Notes under the pieces: generated by a model
Seen by the model: only the letters and a program-made list of their open reading frames with translations
Told to the model about the DNA's origin: nothing
Databases searched by the model: none
DNA from: Allolobophora icterica
Taxonomy: Eukaryota; Annelida; Clitellata; Crassiclitellata; Lumbricidae
Assembly: GCA_963556255.1 (NCBI GenBank)
Contig: OY744606.1
Span: 72,126,908 to 72,190,907 of the forward strand
Reading direction: 5' to 3'
Length of the DNA stretch: 64,000 nt
Shown: positions 12,780 through 26,400 of the stretch, in pieces
Numbering within the stretch: position 1 is the first letter of the stretch
Layout: each line of letters opens with the position of its first letter
Program-made: the position numbers and the translations under genes

Positions 12780-14650
12780 TTAAGTATTTCAATTTCTTCT
12801 TTAGACACACAGACCCAATTTCCTCCTCCAGCACTGCTTCACCCTCTTCTATCAACCCTGTTCCTAACTCTCAGTCATCGTTCCTGATTCTTTCTCCCGC
12901 CTCTGAAGCAGAAGTGTCACTCCTCCTAAACTCTCTACCCAACAAGCAATACGGACTTGATCCTATCCCCACCTCTCTTCTAAAAGAGTGTGCCTCTGTC
13001 CTCGTTGCTTTAATCACCAAAATTATCAACCTCTCACTCTCTACCGGCAACCTCCCAATGGCCTTTAAGCACTCTCTAGTCACTCCCCTTCTCAAAAAAG
13101 CAAATCTTGACAAGGAAAACCTATCTAACAACCGTCCCATCTCCAATCTTTCCTTTCTATCTAAGTTAACTGAACGAATTGTCCTTGCTCGGCTAAACGA
13201 CTACCTCTCTTCTTATTCACTTCTTAACCCCATCAATCTGGCTTCACTAACACCACTCCAGAGAAACTCTACTTGCTTCTCTGTACAATAAACTGGTCTC
13301 TGCCTCAGCCACCAACAAATCTCCTGCCTCTGTCTTCCTGACATCTCTGCAGCATTCGACAACATCGATCACAGCCTCCTTCGACGACTATCTTCTTGGT
13401 TTGGCGTCTCTGGCACTACTCTACTCTGGTTCCAGTCCTACTTGTCTTTCCGAACCTTCGCTGCCTTCGCCTCCAGCCGCTACTTGCAACCTCTTCCTCT
13501 CTCCTGTGGTCTCCCTCAAGGCTCCGTCCTGGGTCCACTCCTCTTCATCCTGTATACCACACCTTTAAGCCATCTCATAAAATCCTCCTCTGTTGACCAC
13601 CACCTCTACGCACACGACACCCAACTCTATATGTCCTTCTCCCCAAGCTCTTTTTCCATCTCCATCACACAATTACTCAACGTGTTTGGCTAATCTCACA
13701 GTGGCTGTCGTCCAATCTCCTTTGCCTCAACCCTTCCAAAACAAAATTCATCATCAAATCAAGAAAATCTCTGACACTTCCATAGTCCATACATCTATCG
13801 ACCCCTTCAACTCTGACTCCCCGACAGCAATCTTGGTATTACGTTTGATCCACACCTCTCTTCCTCCAACCACATCTCCAACCTCTCACGCGCCTGCTTC
13901 ATGCACATTCTTGACCTCCGACGCATCTGGCCCATGTTCTACCTTAAAACTGCCTCCACCATTGCAACCTCCATTGTTCATTCAAAGCTTGATTACTGCA
14001 ATTTCCTCTTCCTCAACCTCGAATCCATCCAAATCAAGCGTCTTCAACTTATCCAAAACTCACTAGCCACTGGAACGACCAGACATTATCATATCACTCC
14101 TATACTCAAATCACTCCATTTGCTAAAAATCCCAGAGCGAATCCACCTTAAAGTCCTGTCACTAATCTACAACTCCCTATAATATTCACAGTCCAAATAC
14201 CTCCGTGATCTCTTCACCATTCTGGCAACCCGCTCCACCCGATCATCATCCTATCTCAGTTTTTCCTCGACGACCGGTCACTACTCATCTCAAGTTCTCC
14301 AACTGAGCCATATCCTACACAACACCACGCCTCTGGAGGGATCTCCCTTCTGAATTCCCCCCATGCTTTCCACTCAAAACTGAGGTCTCACCTTTTCAAG
14401 TACTCCTACTCTGACTTCTCTGATATCCTCCGCCTTCCAGTTCTCGTCCGGAACGACACCCGCCTTAACAGCTGCTCTGGCTCCTCTCTTAATCTGGCCC
14501 TCTATAAACCGGACTCGGACCTCTTCTGGACTACTCTCTGGAAACTCCCTTTGATTTGATGTAGAGCTCGTGAATAGGCTGGTGCTCTGCGCCTGGCCTT
14601 CGAGTGTCGCTTTAGAAGTTTGGATATTACGATTACATTTACCTTGTCTA
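12780..14650 (+). pseudogene. Degraded CR1/L2-like LINE, RT region to 3' tail
   Basis: RT motifs are spread over several frames: LVTPLLKKANLD and NNRPISNLSFLSKLTERI (12914-13291), then GLPQGSVLGPLLFILY and YAHDTQLYMSF (13442-13693), then SKLDYCNFLFLNL (13901-14182). Frameshifts separate them, and the catalytic YADD is YAHD, so it is dead. The 3' tail ends GTCGCTTTAGAAGTTTGG..ATTACG, type II of the two LINE tails in this window. It is nested in the hAT at 12643-15937. Confidence 0.88.
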
Positions 14651-15067
14651 GCTTCTACTCCAAGCGTCTGGCCTAATAACATTAATGAGTTATTCCTGCT
14701 GACCTTTATGTGTACGAAGGCATTCTAGGCAACTATGGACCCGTCTATACAATTTCAAATCGTCATTTTGCTTTCTTTCGTAAGTTCCAGTAATCATAAA
14801 TAATTGCAATTATAACCGAACACTTAAATAGCGCCACTCAGATCAACGGCTCTTGAAAAATAGCTATCTGTTTTTTTATCATAATTATTACGAATTAAGT
14901 TTAAGAAATAACTTCAAATCAACTTGGATTAGAAGACTTAGTCGGCTACAGAACAAGATCATGATAAGTCGACAACCTGCAAAACGACTATTTTTCTGCT
15001 TTTTGTTGCCGATTATTAAGAACTAACTTTTCATATAGTTACATTACATCCTCTTGTGCAACACAAT

Positions 15068-15425
15068 ACAAGGTCCTTCTCCTGGTCTCTAGGACTCAAC
15101 TGGGAAAAGCTCCTAAATACCTCTGTGACCTAATGCGTAAACCTCTATCTGCTCTCTCTTCCCGCCCTCCTCGGTCTGCTGACCGCCTTGATCTACTTGT
15201 CCCTCGGGCAAGGACTTCGATGGCTCAGCATCGTGCTTTTGCCATCCTTGTCCCTTCCTTATGGAATGACCTGCCCCCCTCTCTCCGTAGCAAGATATTG
15301 CTTGGGATCTCGCCCTCTTCTCTCCGCTGCTTAAAGACCTTTCTTTTCCCTCGGGGCTGATACGCTGGGAGCGCCTCTGAATAGTCTATGCTGTGAGAGG
15401 CGCTTTATAAATAATCATATAAGAT
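15068..15425 (+). mobile_element. LINE 3' end, type I tail
   Basis: Encodes KAPKYLCDL, then SLWNDLPPSLR, and stops near 15360. It is followed by the hairpin AGCGCCTCT/AGAGGCGCT (15370-15378, 15396-15404) and an A/T-rich tail. Only about 360 bp remain. Confidence 0.88.
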
Positions 15426-16476
15426 AAGACAACTTGCATAGTGTTTGTTGTGTAGTAAACTTAAATGTGTTAATACATCTTATAGAAGTTAGAACAAGTT
15501 GAACAACACAATTAGAGTACTGCAAAAAATCCAAAAAAATGTAATGTTTACTTCAAAAATCTGCTTCGGCTTCAGGTATGATCAGAATTCAGACAGTACT
15601 TTTACTTTTACACAGCATTCCAAAACATATATTTAGGCACCACAAAATGCTGCTTTTATTGGCTTTAAAATGCTCTAAAACTCAAGTACGAGCATCTACA
15701 ATATAAAAAAATTTCGGGGTTTAAACCCCCTAACCCTCACAGTTCTCACTGAAAGGGAAGGGGAAGGCAGGGAAATGGGTGGGGACGGGGCGGAACGGAA
15801 AGGCAGGGGATGAGCAGGTGAGGGAATGGGCAAAAAGGGAGGGGAGGTAAGGATAGGGAAGCGGAGGGAGAGGACGTAAGGGCAGAGGATGGGAGGGGGT
15901 TTGCCTCGTCTTGATTTTGCCTCTGGCTACGGGCCTGATCATGGGGGACATGTCCCCCCACCTTTAAGAGTGGGGGACACGCCATACATTAATTGTTCCC
16001 CCACATTTGTAAGAAACACGAAAAAAGGCCAAGAAATGTAATTATAAATGCGTATGAGGGTTTTGACAGCCTTTTTTGGCAAGATGAGGTAAAAACTGAT
16101 TTTTCGAGCAGTGCCCCCGCAAAAATCAGAGAAAGTAAGAAAGAATGTAAATAAAAGTTAGTTGGAGAAGATTTTTCTGAAAAAGGTAAAAAATTTAGCT
16201 GGAGACGAATTGGCAAAAAAGGTCTTGAGAATTAATTCGTAGTAATAGGTAATGACACATTATAGTCGGGGGGTCGGGAAAAAGTTGTAAAAAATAGGTG
16301 CTTTTAGGAGATGAAGTTTTACAAAAGTCGTGGAAAAAGTCGTAAGAAAGAGGGGATATTACTAAAAAAAAAGGGGGTGGAAAATTTGGGGGACATGAAT
16401 TCCCAAAAAGATCATCGACCAGACGACTATGGGCGACTTTGTCCCCCCCACCTCTCAGACAAGATCGCCGCCACTG

Positions 16477-17364
16477 CAAAAGCCACCATAGGAGACCATG
16501 CAGCAAACGAAGGAGAGGTGAGATTGACAGACGACAGAGGAGGATGCGCGAACTGGCGGAGATTAAGTATAGGCCTTGAAATTGCAGGATCTCAGAAAAT
16601 GAGGATACTGTAGGCCGCGATAGGGAGAGATGTGACGAGGAACGAGCTGGACGGTTGGATAGTGATTAGCTGGCGAATTTAAAGGCTGGGAGGCTTGATG
16701 GGCACTGTATGTACATAAGAGGTGCATCTTTGTGATGGATGCGCTGAAGACTTTTAGTCAATGAAGTGATTTGAGAATGGATGTTAATGTTATGTGGTGG
16801 CGGTGGTGGTGGCGGTGATGGAGAGATGATGATGATGACGACGACGACGACGACGATGATCTCGTAGAAGACGGTCTCGCAGAATCTCGTGACCTATTAA
16901 TATCCCTTATTTGCATACGTACGCTACCGAACGCAAAGGAATTGTTTTTTGCAAATAATTGTGATTTTTCTAATCGGTGAAAATTGATTTAATTGTATTA
17001 ACTCTTATTTTATCTGAATGTATGAATTTATCGGCTTGTGTACTTTGTGATCAAAGTTGACGAACATTGGGTATCGACGCGGACACCGGTACGTAATATG
17101 ATGTTAAAACTTCTTTAGCGCCTAAGTGCAAAGCACATCTGTTTGTTTAATCGATTGCCGAGTTCCAGCATGGATTTTGCTGGTAGGGCATGTTAAAGCT
17201 TACTAGGAAAATGTGATCTCGGAAAAGATAGCTTTTTGGTCATAAAGGTCTATATTTCACAATTACATAATTATATAGGCATAGAAACCAGCAGGTAGAT
17301 TAAATTATCTGATTATGGATGGTAGGAATTCCGATGTTGATAGTACCGACTAAACTTCAGCGGA
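16477..17364. other. Upstream region of gene A
   Basis: It would contain the gene A promoter and 5' UTR if exon 1 is right. I see no TATA box at a convincing distance. Confidence 0.35.
16795..16858. repeat. GGT/GAT/GAC triplet microsatellite
   Basis: Successive (GGTGGC), (GAT) and (GAC) runs. Confidence 0.8.
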
Positions 17365-17477
17365 ATGGAGCTGCGTTCAAAGTCGACGTTTCTTCATAAC
17401 CCGCCTAGCGTGTCATTGGGCTGGGATTGTAAGCCCGAAGGAAGTCGCCGTGGACGTAAACCAAAAACACGAAAACA
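17365..17477 (+). CDS. Gene A exon 1 (start codon, basic N-terminus)
   Basis: ATG at 17365 with an in-frame TAG at 17341. It encodes about 37 residues ending in a basic stretch containing RRGRKPKTRK, which resembles an AT-hook core. The donor GTATGA leaves phase 2, matching exon 2's acceptor and the phase of exon 1 in gene B. Protein similarity to gene B exon 1 is weak (both short and basic), so this exon rests on phase, position and splice site. Confidence 0.5.
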
Positions 17478-20400
17478 GTATGACTTATTTATTCTTTAAG
17501 TCTTTTGGCTGTAATTACTATATCATTTAAGAATGATTATTCTTTCTATTTTCAAGGTCTTGTTTAAATATTATAATTATTGATTTTTATTGATTGATTT
17601 GTAAATAGCTTTATATTGTTGTATCCATGTATTAATATGCTTATGTTTTTACTGTAATGGTTTGCGGTGTGTCAAACTAACTTTGTAATAATAAACGAAT
17701 ACTACCTATTTGCATTTCACTGCCATGGTATTCAACCCAAGTACTTGCAGTATGCAACAAATCGTAATCGTAAACTTCAACTTTTCTAAAGCGCTACTTG
17801 AAAACTACGTGCAGGGCAGCAGCTTATTCATGAGCGCTGCGTCATATCAGAGGGGTTCCAGAGATGGCCGGTGGAGATCCAAGTCCGGTTACCAGAGAGT
17901 TGGCAGTTGCCAAGAGTAGGCACTCTGCCTAGTCTTACTTTCGATCAATCAATCAATCAAAATTTGTATAATGCCCCTTCAAAATCCCTACTCAGAGGCG
18001 TTCCCGACCCAGGCCAAGCAGAAGAAGAAAGTAGTTATAAGCAGCGAGTGGAACTGATGAGAGGTAGTGTAAGGAGGATGGAAGTTTATTCCATATTGTC
18101 GGACCGGCCAGAGAATAAGAATGCCACTGCATTGTAGCAGATGGGGCAAATGGGACAAACAAGTCGCCATGGGCAGAGGAGCACAAAACGCCTGCAAAAT
18201 GCAGCACTGCGGTAAAATTTTATTTTGGCATACAACAAACTGTAGCCATATTTTGTGCATAATTGCTAGTACGGTAGTTGAAAAATACCTTCATGTGTCT
18301 TTAACATAATGTTTTAGTGTGGTCGATTTTGGGAAGACCGTTGAGTTTAGCAGTCCAACATTCGCCTGCGACTTCATGTCAGAGCTCTACAAACTTTACC
18401 AGCAAGGCATCTGTTGTGATGTTGTTTTGTCTACTGGGGACTATGAGACATCTACTCATAAGGTTGTCCTCATGGCTTCGTCTGAATATTTCAAGTCGCT
18501 GTTCCTCACGCCTGACTTGGTTAAAGACTTTGTTGTCCTTCCTTCAGGTATAATGAATTCACCTTTGTTGGAAAATTTCACAGTTAAACTTTATATAAGT
18601 TTTCAAGTTCTTCTAAACTCCTCAAGCATTTTATATTCTCATTCTGAATTTGTAAAGCTTTTTTTGGATTGTGATCAGGCCCTTAGCTAGAAATAGACGG
18701 TAGCCCGTCCAAACGCATTTGAAGTCGAAGTCGCGACTGCCTGAAGTCCCACTGCCACATGAGTCCGACTGCAGTGCCCCTATGCTGTGTACAGAGCCTA
18801 ATATCAACCTCTGCTCCTTACAAAACTGTCATCTGAATGCATGCAGTGGCTCTAGAGAAGAAGCTGGATAGTTGCTGGAGGAGAATCACGCACAATTTAT
18901 GCCCGTCCAAAATAATTTTCACCCGTCCAAAGGACAGGTGGATGGGTGGCTGGCTAAGGGCCTGATTGTGATTGTAATCTTCAAAAGCATCGAGTCACTT
19001 TTTAGTATCCAATTAGTTTGAAACGTTTAAAAATCGTCACCATGTTCCACTGTGGGATATTGCAAGCTGTAAAGGTCACCCAATGTTTAAAGTCCAGAGA
19101 AACAGTTCACATAGTGTTTAGTATGTAGTTTAGATCATTCGTCCATTTATTGTAAGATTGAGTGCTGAATCTCTCTCTGTGTGTAATTGTTAGGCTTCTC
19201 GAGAAGTTCAGTCTGTGCTATATACTGGTCCCTGTACATACCAAATGGCCAAACAGCTTATTGATTGCAATGTGATTGATTGAAATTGTTTACAGCTGTT
19301 TTCATGTGGCTTCTCCTTGTCTTCGTTACTGTACTCTCTTCTCTTTTCTCCTTATCCTTTTCTTCTTTACTATGGTTTCGCTTGAAGTGACCATTAGATT
19401 AGATTTACAATATTTTCTGATTCTTAAATTTGATCATCGTTTAACTGTCTTTAATAGATGTCAGCAGTGAAGCCCTGAAGTCAGTGATGGCCTACCTGTA
19501 CACCGGTTTGCTCTATCTGAACCCCGAGAATGTGCAATTAATGCTGTCCACAGCTGAGCAACTTCAAATCAAGTCAGCCGTTGAACTGTGTCATCAATTC
19601 CTGAGCTACAGTGGGATGAATCTGGATGCTTCTTTGTCTCTCCTTGCCGGTGGAACTAGCCTACATCTTGACCAGGTTTGAAGCAGATTACAGGAAATGA
19701 GGAGTACCTGCATTTCTTTTTGAGCTCATGTTGTCTTCTATATTGGACCTTCCTCTGAGAGCAGTTTTCCACTCTAAGTACTGTCTCTTTATACCTCAAA
19801 ATTACTGTGTGGAATTAATTCGGTACCCTATTGTGCAGCTTAATAGGCACTGTGTTGAGTGTTTTTATACACACATAATTTACGAGCATTCATGTGTCTA
19901 CCTATGTACCTACTACTTACTTCCGTAGTACATAATACATTCTGGTGTGGTGGCTTATTGTTAATGCGTGATTTTGCCTAATTTGCATTGTCTTACATAA
20001 TGCTTATTGATGTGGTGGTTTATTCTTGATGATTGGCTTTGCCTAAATCCATTTCCTGAAACTTTTAGAAAGGCTTTTGTGGTTGTAATCTAAGTGGTTG
20101 TAATCTAAGGTTTGCATATTTGTTCACCCATTTGTTGACATAAGCATAAATTCAATAGAACCATTTGTGCACATGTAGAAGATGAGTGTTTGCAACTTTC
20201 AGGTGAATGACGTTGTCATCAAAGAGGAAATTTCTAGCATTGAAGAAGCTGAATTTGAAAGCAAAGTGCAGACATCAGATTTGCTGGAGATTCAAGCACT
20301 TGGTAACAGTTTTGATGCAGTTTACCCAGCTGATCCGGCCGTGAATGGCATGAGCCAAAAGAGAAGGACCAAATCTCGCCTTAACCAGGAAAACACTGAA

Positions 20401-23400
20401 AAGTCAGAAAACTTATATGACATGGACACAAGACCAGCGAGAAAACTTTCGAATCGGACGAATATCTTGGAATCCAGAAAAACCAATACAAATTCTGCAG
20501 CACGTGTTCCAAAGTCTACATTGCGCTGTAATTCGCGATCAAAGGTTCCTACTTCTGGTGCACGCCGATATGGTAGAAGAGGAAGAAGAGGCCCCTATAA
20601 CAAGAGAAAACGAGAATCTGTTAAAGATTCACCGACAAGAAACGTCTTTGCTCTAGGACGAACGCTGTTGGCGTCTGGCACTAAGTATAAGTGCAATATC
20701 TGCGGTGTTGGCTTTAGCAAATACTCTGGTCTTATTGTTCACATGAAATTCATTCATCAAGTTCTACAGTTGTCCTTGGCCGTTAGGACTTGTAGGAAGT
20801 TGTTGCAGTCAGTAAGTTTAAACGTCAGGCATTCTATGCCTTGCGAATCACGTTCGTTGCCCCAGGAAGGCTGTGATAGTCAGAAGTTTTCTTGTTCGTG
20901 CTGTCATAGGGCATTCCGCTTGCGCGCACGTCTTTCAGCTCATCGTTTGAAATGCCATTCAACAAAACATCCAGTCACGCCGGGACAAAAGAAAACATCT
21001 GTCGGAGGCAGGGTTAAACCAAATCATTCGGTTCGAGCACAGGTCCACAAGTGTCAGTTTTGTAGACGGCCATTTGCCCATGAATCCGCGCTTACCACAC
21101 ACTGTCTTATCAGGCACAAGCGGTTAAAACGTGAGCCCTGCACAGAGGACGAGGCTCCTCGAGTAAGACGTATCCGGGCAACTTGGACCTGTAAAGAAAT
21201 AGACTGCGGAATAACTTGTTCTTGCATTAGGGAACTCAAGAAACACATGGCAACAAAACATCCAAATGTCATCTACTCTTGCCCTGATTGCCGATTCAGT
21301 TGTCAGGTGGAGAGGCTTTTTCAAAGGTAGTTCTCCAGAGTGTTTTTTTCACTCTAGTTTTGGTATATTGTGGCTTTACTTACAAGTAAAAGAGCTGATT
21401 CTCACGCTCCGCCAACTACCGACTGGTCATTTCATCTCGTTTCTTACTGTCCTCAGTTCTGTTTTGTTCGACTGTGGTTGGGCTGGGAGTGCTTCTGAGT
21501 AGGCAATCTTGAAGGGGCGCTATATAAAACTGCTTTAATAATAATAATTATTAGATTGTAACTCAAATGTAATATAATAGGTATTTCTCCCAATCAGTCA
21601 GCTACTGACGAGTACCTGTCCTGCACAGACGTCGTGATCCAAAAAGTATCGACAAATTGTTGCATCCAGTGACTGCAATGTGTAGTTTGTACCTATAGTA
21701 TAGGTATGTATAAGAACATCCATGGTGCTATTATGAACCACTTCAAACTGGTGCATGTTTGGCTGTCCAGCATATCACAAGAAATGTGACTTAAGGTGAG
21801 TTGAAATCGCAAACAGAATAGATATGATGCAGGTAATATAGAACTTCTGTATCGCATTCCATTTGGTTATTTTTGGCTAATTTTTAGGCACAGGAATCAG
21901 AGGCATGGAAAGAAACAGGTGTGCGATTTATGCGGCAAAACGTGTCCGAAGCTATCATTGCTAAAGCAGCACATGTACATCCATCACAGAGTCAAAGATC
22001 CAACGCTGAAGGTCTGTGTATTATAGTATGTACACTGTACAGTATATGTTGTATCTGCTTATTATAGTGTGTACACCATGAAGTGTATGTTGTATCTGCA
22101 TATTATAGTATGTACAGTGTATGTTTTGTAGTGCATTCTGAACTTAAAAGAGACCTTAGGTTAAAACTCCTGAGTTTTTTGTTGTAGAAAAGTTCTTTGT
22201 TGGCAGTGTTTGGCAGTTAGTTTGTTTTTTGGTTGTTACCAGTATGCATCAGCCAAGAGAGCTTGCAGAACCAAGACCTTCTCTCTGTCTTTCTCTCTTA
22301 GTCTGTTGTATCGACCTTTGCCTTTTTAACTGCTGAGGCTCTGGCAAGCACCTTAGAGCTACCTGACAACCACAATACAAATGTTTGGTTAATAATTAGT
22401 AGCACTATAAATGATCATATGTTGCTAGTATTAGTAATTATTAACCAGGCATTTATTATTATTACATTATTATTATTATTCAGTTCACCTCAGAAGTGAA
22501 AGTAGCTCTGGTATCCTGTGAGTCTGCAGCTATTTGCAAAATGTAAAGAGAATGAGGAACAACTTGTAAGTGAAGTAAATGATAATACCTGGCCATGTAC
22601 TGGGTAATTAAAGCCTAGATATTGTACTTATCACCACCTTCTCTTACTGTCTGGATAATGCTACTTAGATTTCTGGTTCTCCCTAGTATTATGTAACTGA
22701 TCTCTAAAGTTTATTGTTGGTGACGCTGTACAGACTTCATTCCTTACAGTCATATGACACTTGGGTAGGAATGCAGTTTTTCTGGGTGTAAACAATACTA
22801 AAGCATGTTTCATGATTTCATGATTATAGGAAGACTGTCAATTTCTGATTTTCTGTTTAGCTTTACCAGTGCGCTTTCGAAGGCTGCACATACGAATGCT
22901 GTTCCAAGCACCGTCTGGCCGATCACTGTAGCCGACATAATCTTGGAAAGTCGCTCAAGTGTGAAGAGTGTGGAAAAGCATTCAAGCATACTCTGTAGGA
23001 CCTGTATTCAACTAATTACAATTAAATCACTATTAACAGTGCTTAATTTAATGCTAGGTGGTTCGGTACCAATGTTCATTACATCAGTACTGATATTTAG
23101 AATGTACTGATGTGGTGGCTCAGTGGTAAGTTCGGCGCTTTGTGACCGGAGGGTTGCAGGTTCGAATCCCACTCTAGCCGCTGCGTACGGACCTTGGGCA
23201 AGTCCTTCACTCGCAATTGCTCGTGGCGCTTCGGCGTGAAAATTCCGGCACAGTATACCAATGCTGTAGTCGAGAGTGCCTCTGAGTAGTAGTTGACTTC
23301 GAGAGGCGCTATAGAATATCCGGAATAAATAAATAAAAAATAAATAATAGGCTGGTGCCCTACGTTTGGCCTTCGAGTGGCGCTTTAGAAGTTTGAAGAT

Positions 23401-26400
23401 TACGATTATAATTATCATTATTATAATAATGCCTATCCACCATATCTGCCTTTCTGTCTTAGAGGACTGAGCTTCTGGATACTGGTCATGGTAGTTGGTT
23501 GATTATGTCGCTCACTGTGTAACGGTGAGAGTATGGGTTTGAACATCCCCTGAGATGATTACTGTGTAGGGACCTTGAACAAGTCCTCTCACAATTGTTT
23601 GGTGCCATCAGTTGATGCTTGGTCGTTAGTGGTGTTTAATAAATACATAAGAAATAGAATGACCTGAGTATGGCTTGGTTTTGGTGTGCCATCAGTTGAT
23701 GCGGTGTACGTTAGACAACAGTGCTATAGAAGTTACTAATTACAATTGCAATAATCAGCATTCATCTGGATGCACTACTATGTCAAAGTCACTCGTGCTT
23801 CAGATACACAAAGGTATGTACTTTGATTTCATACAGGGTATATTTCCGTAGCAACATCTTGTAATAATTGCATTATGATTTCACAGACATCTCTGTTAGT
23901 AAATAATGCACATTCAAAATTTTCATAATGATAATAGTTATAGTCTGGTATCACGCATTTCTGTATGAAATTCATTATTTGTTTCTAAGCAATCTGAATA
24001 TAGATTTCAGTATCAGTTTCCAAGCATTCTAAATATCACTCATTTTACAAGAAATTGCACTGTAAAACTGAGCACTAAGATTGTTAACATACCACAACTT
24101 GTACTGATGTAAGCCGCAAGTCTTCAGTGAATGTTGTAGACGATTTGCTTGCTCAATGACATATTGGCTTAAGGTTGAACATTTTAGAAAATAGCAGTAA
24201 ATGGCTGTTACAACAATGTTGTTATTGCAGTCTAGAAGCCACTGACTTCGGCTGGGCTCCATGCTGTTAGTGGTAGATAACGTGTGCACATTTCAGCTTG
24301 GTCTGTGTGTATTGAAATGCATGTAACCTAGAACAGATGCTGACTCCTGAGCTTCTCATTGCAGGTCAGGGATTCTTTCCATCCACTCCAGCCAGTTATA
24401 TCTCTGATGTTGTTCCAGATGTGGGCTAAAGTCACATCTTTTGGGATTGCATATCCTCATTAGCCAGTCTTGTGGTCTCTTGGATACATAGGTGTAATTT
24501 ACGAAAGATGGTCATAGGGGTACCCGTAGCACCCACTTTTTGGACTGGAGGGTACAGTACCCCCACTTTTGTTTTTTCCCATTATTATTTTATCTGAGGA
24601 AGCCCTTAAGATTCAAAACAATTCGCAAGCTTTATCATCAGTGTAATCACCATCATCATCACTCTATTTGTTATTATTTTTTGTTTACTAAAAGAGATGG
24701 CAATATATTGTCTGTGAAATCATAATGCAATTATTACAAGATGTTGCTATGGAAATATACCCTGTATGAAATCACAATGCGATTATTACAAGAGATTGCT
24801 ATGACAATATATCTTGTATGAAATCACAATGCAGTTATTGCAAGAGGCTGCTACTGCAATACATCGTCTGTGAAAATGTAATCACAGTGCAATTATTGCC
24901 AGAAGTTAAACGAGGTTGCTATGGCAACATGCCCTCTATGAAATCACAATGCAATTAAGATGTTGCTATGGAAGTATAGCTTGTATGAAATCACAATGCG
25001 GTTATTACAAGAGGTTGCTGAGGCAATTTATCCTGTATGATATCACAATGCAATTATTCCCAGAGGTTAGACAATCGTTGCTGTGGAAACATGTTCTCTA
25101 TGAAATCACAATGCAGAGGTTGCTATGGAAACATAATACTGTGTGAAATCACAATGCAACACTTCCTTTATGAAATCACAATGCAGTTATTCTGAGAGGT
25201 TAGAAGAGGTTGCTAAGGCAATATAGCCTCTATGAAATCACAATGCAGTTTTATTCCTAGTGGTAGCTAGCAATATCCTCTGTGAAGTCATAATGCAATT
25301 ATTCCTCGCGTTAGCAATATCCTCTGAGAAGCCACAATGCAATTACTTATTCCTAACAGTAGCAATTGTATTGTATTGTATTTTTAGTTCGGTAACAAAA
25401 CATTGCAAGGATAAACAAAACATAATGCTTATAATCACTTAACATAATCTGGCTACACAGAGACCCAAAGGGGTCATAGACTCTGCTACCAGGGCCACCT
25501 GGGTAGTAATAGGGCTTACAATTTGATGAAAAGCAGTTGATCTAACATAATTAGATATGTAATGGTAACAGTATACTTAACTAAAGACTCAGTAGCACAT
25601 CTTGAGGCTATAGGCTTACTGTGTACGCTCATTGTCTTGCAGTTGATTAAACTGTGGGGTTGTTAGTGTCCCTCGAACAGGTGAGACCATACCTTTTGCT
25701 TAAACGATCGTAGGTTGGGTAGTTGCTGAATTAATAGTAAATTAATTATTGTTGCTATTATTATTATTGTTATTAGTTGTAGTAGTAGAATTATCATCAT
25801 CATCATTAAGCCTATAATTATTATTATGCTTGTAATACAAGCGATGGTATTATAATTATTTAACAGCTGCGAAGCTGAAACAATGCGAAATTTGGTACCC
25901 CCTCCCCCCACTTTCTAGACCAAAGTTACGCCTTTGCTTGTATACCGTCTAGTTCTGTAGATCGGTGTATGGTTATAGAATTCATTTTGTCTTGTAACCA
26001 TTGGTTGATGCTTGTTGTAATGCCTGACACGAGTTACTTTATTGTCCAGATCGGAGTAGATATATTATGACTTCTAATTGCATTGTTTCAGAGGGTTGGA
26101 AAAGCATGTGAATACAATACATCATGGCATACGTCCTTTCATCTGCGACCAATGTGGCATGGCGTTTGGATCGGAGGGCGAACTGAAGACTCACGTCTCT
26201 CGACATTCCAAGAACAAACCTTACGCCTGCAGCCACTGTGCGTATCGCACGCGGGCCAAAGTCAACCTTCAGTGTAAGGATAGGCCATGGATAATATTGT
26301 TTCTTATGTGTATTTAGTGCATCTGTTTAATGTAAATTGTAATTGTAAGTGCTTGTTTATATAGCGCCTTTTCAAGAAAACTCATCAAAGGTGCTTTTGA

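Larger units (their letters stand above)
12643..15937. mobile_element. hAT element (3.3 kb) hosting two LINE fragments
   Basis: Perfect 15-bp ends CAGGCCCGTAGCCAG and 8-bp duplication ATCATGGG (12635-12642, 15938-15945). Just inside both ends are GCCTCGTCTT repeats. The interior is not transposase: it is occupied by LINE pieces at 12780-14650 and 15068-15425. Confidence 0.9.
12624..16476. mobile_element. GGCGGCGATC-family element interrupted by a hAT insertion
   Basis: Starts CATGGGCGGCGATC and ends GATCGCCGCCACTG, like the intact copy at 26987-27552. The body resumes at 15946 (GGACATGTCCCCCCACC) after the nested hAT. I see no clear target duplication for this outer copy. Confidence 0.7.

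Noticed and set aside
13593..14066. Ser/Thr/Pro-rich frame
   Set aside because: Out-of-frame reading of the degraded LINE.
23008..23418. Minus-strand frame with GFEPATLRSQSAELTTEPP
   Set aside because: This is the usual spurious product of reading a tRNA-derived SINE backwards through its B box, not a gene.
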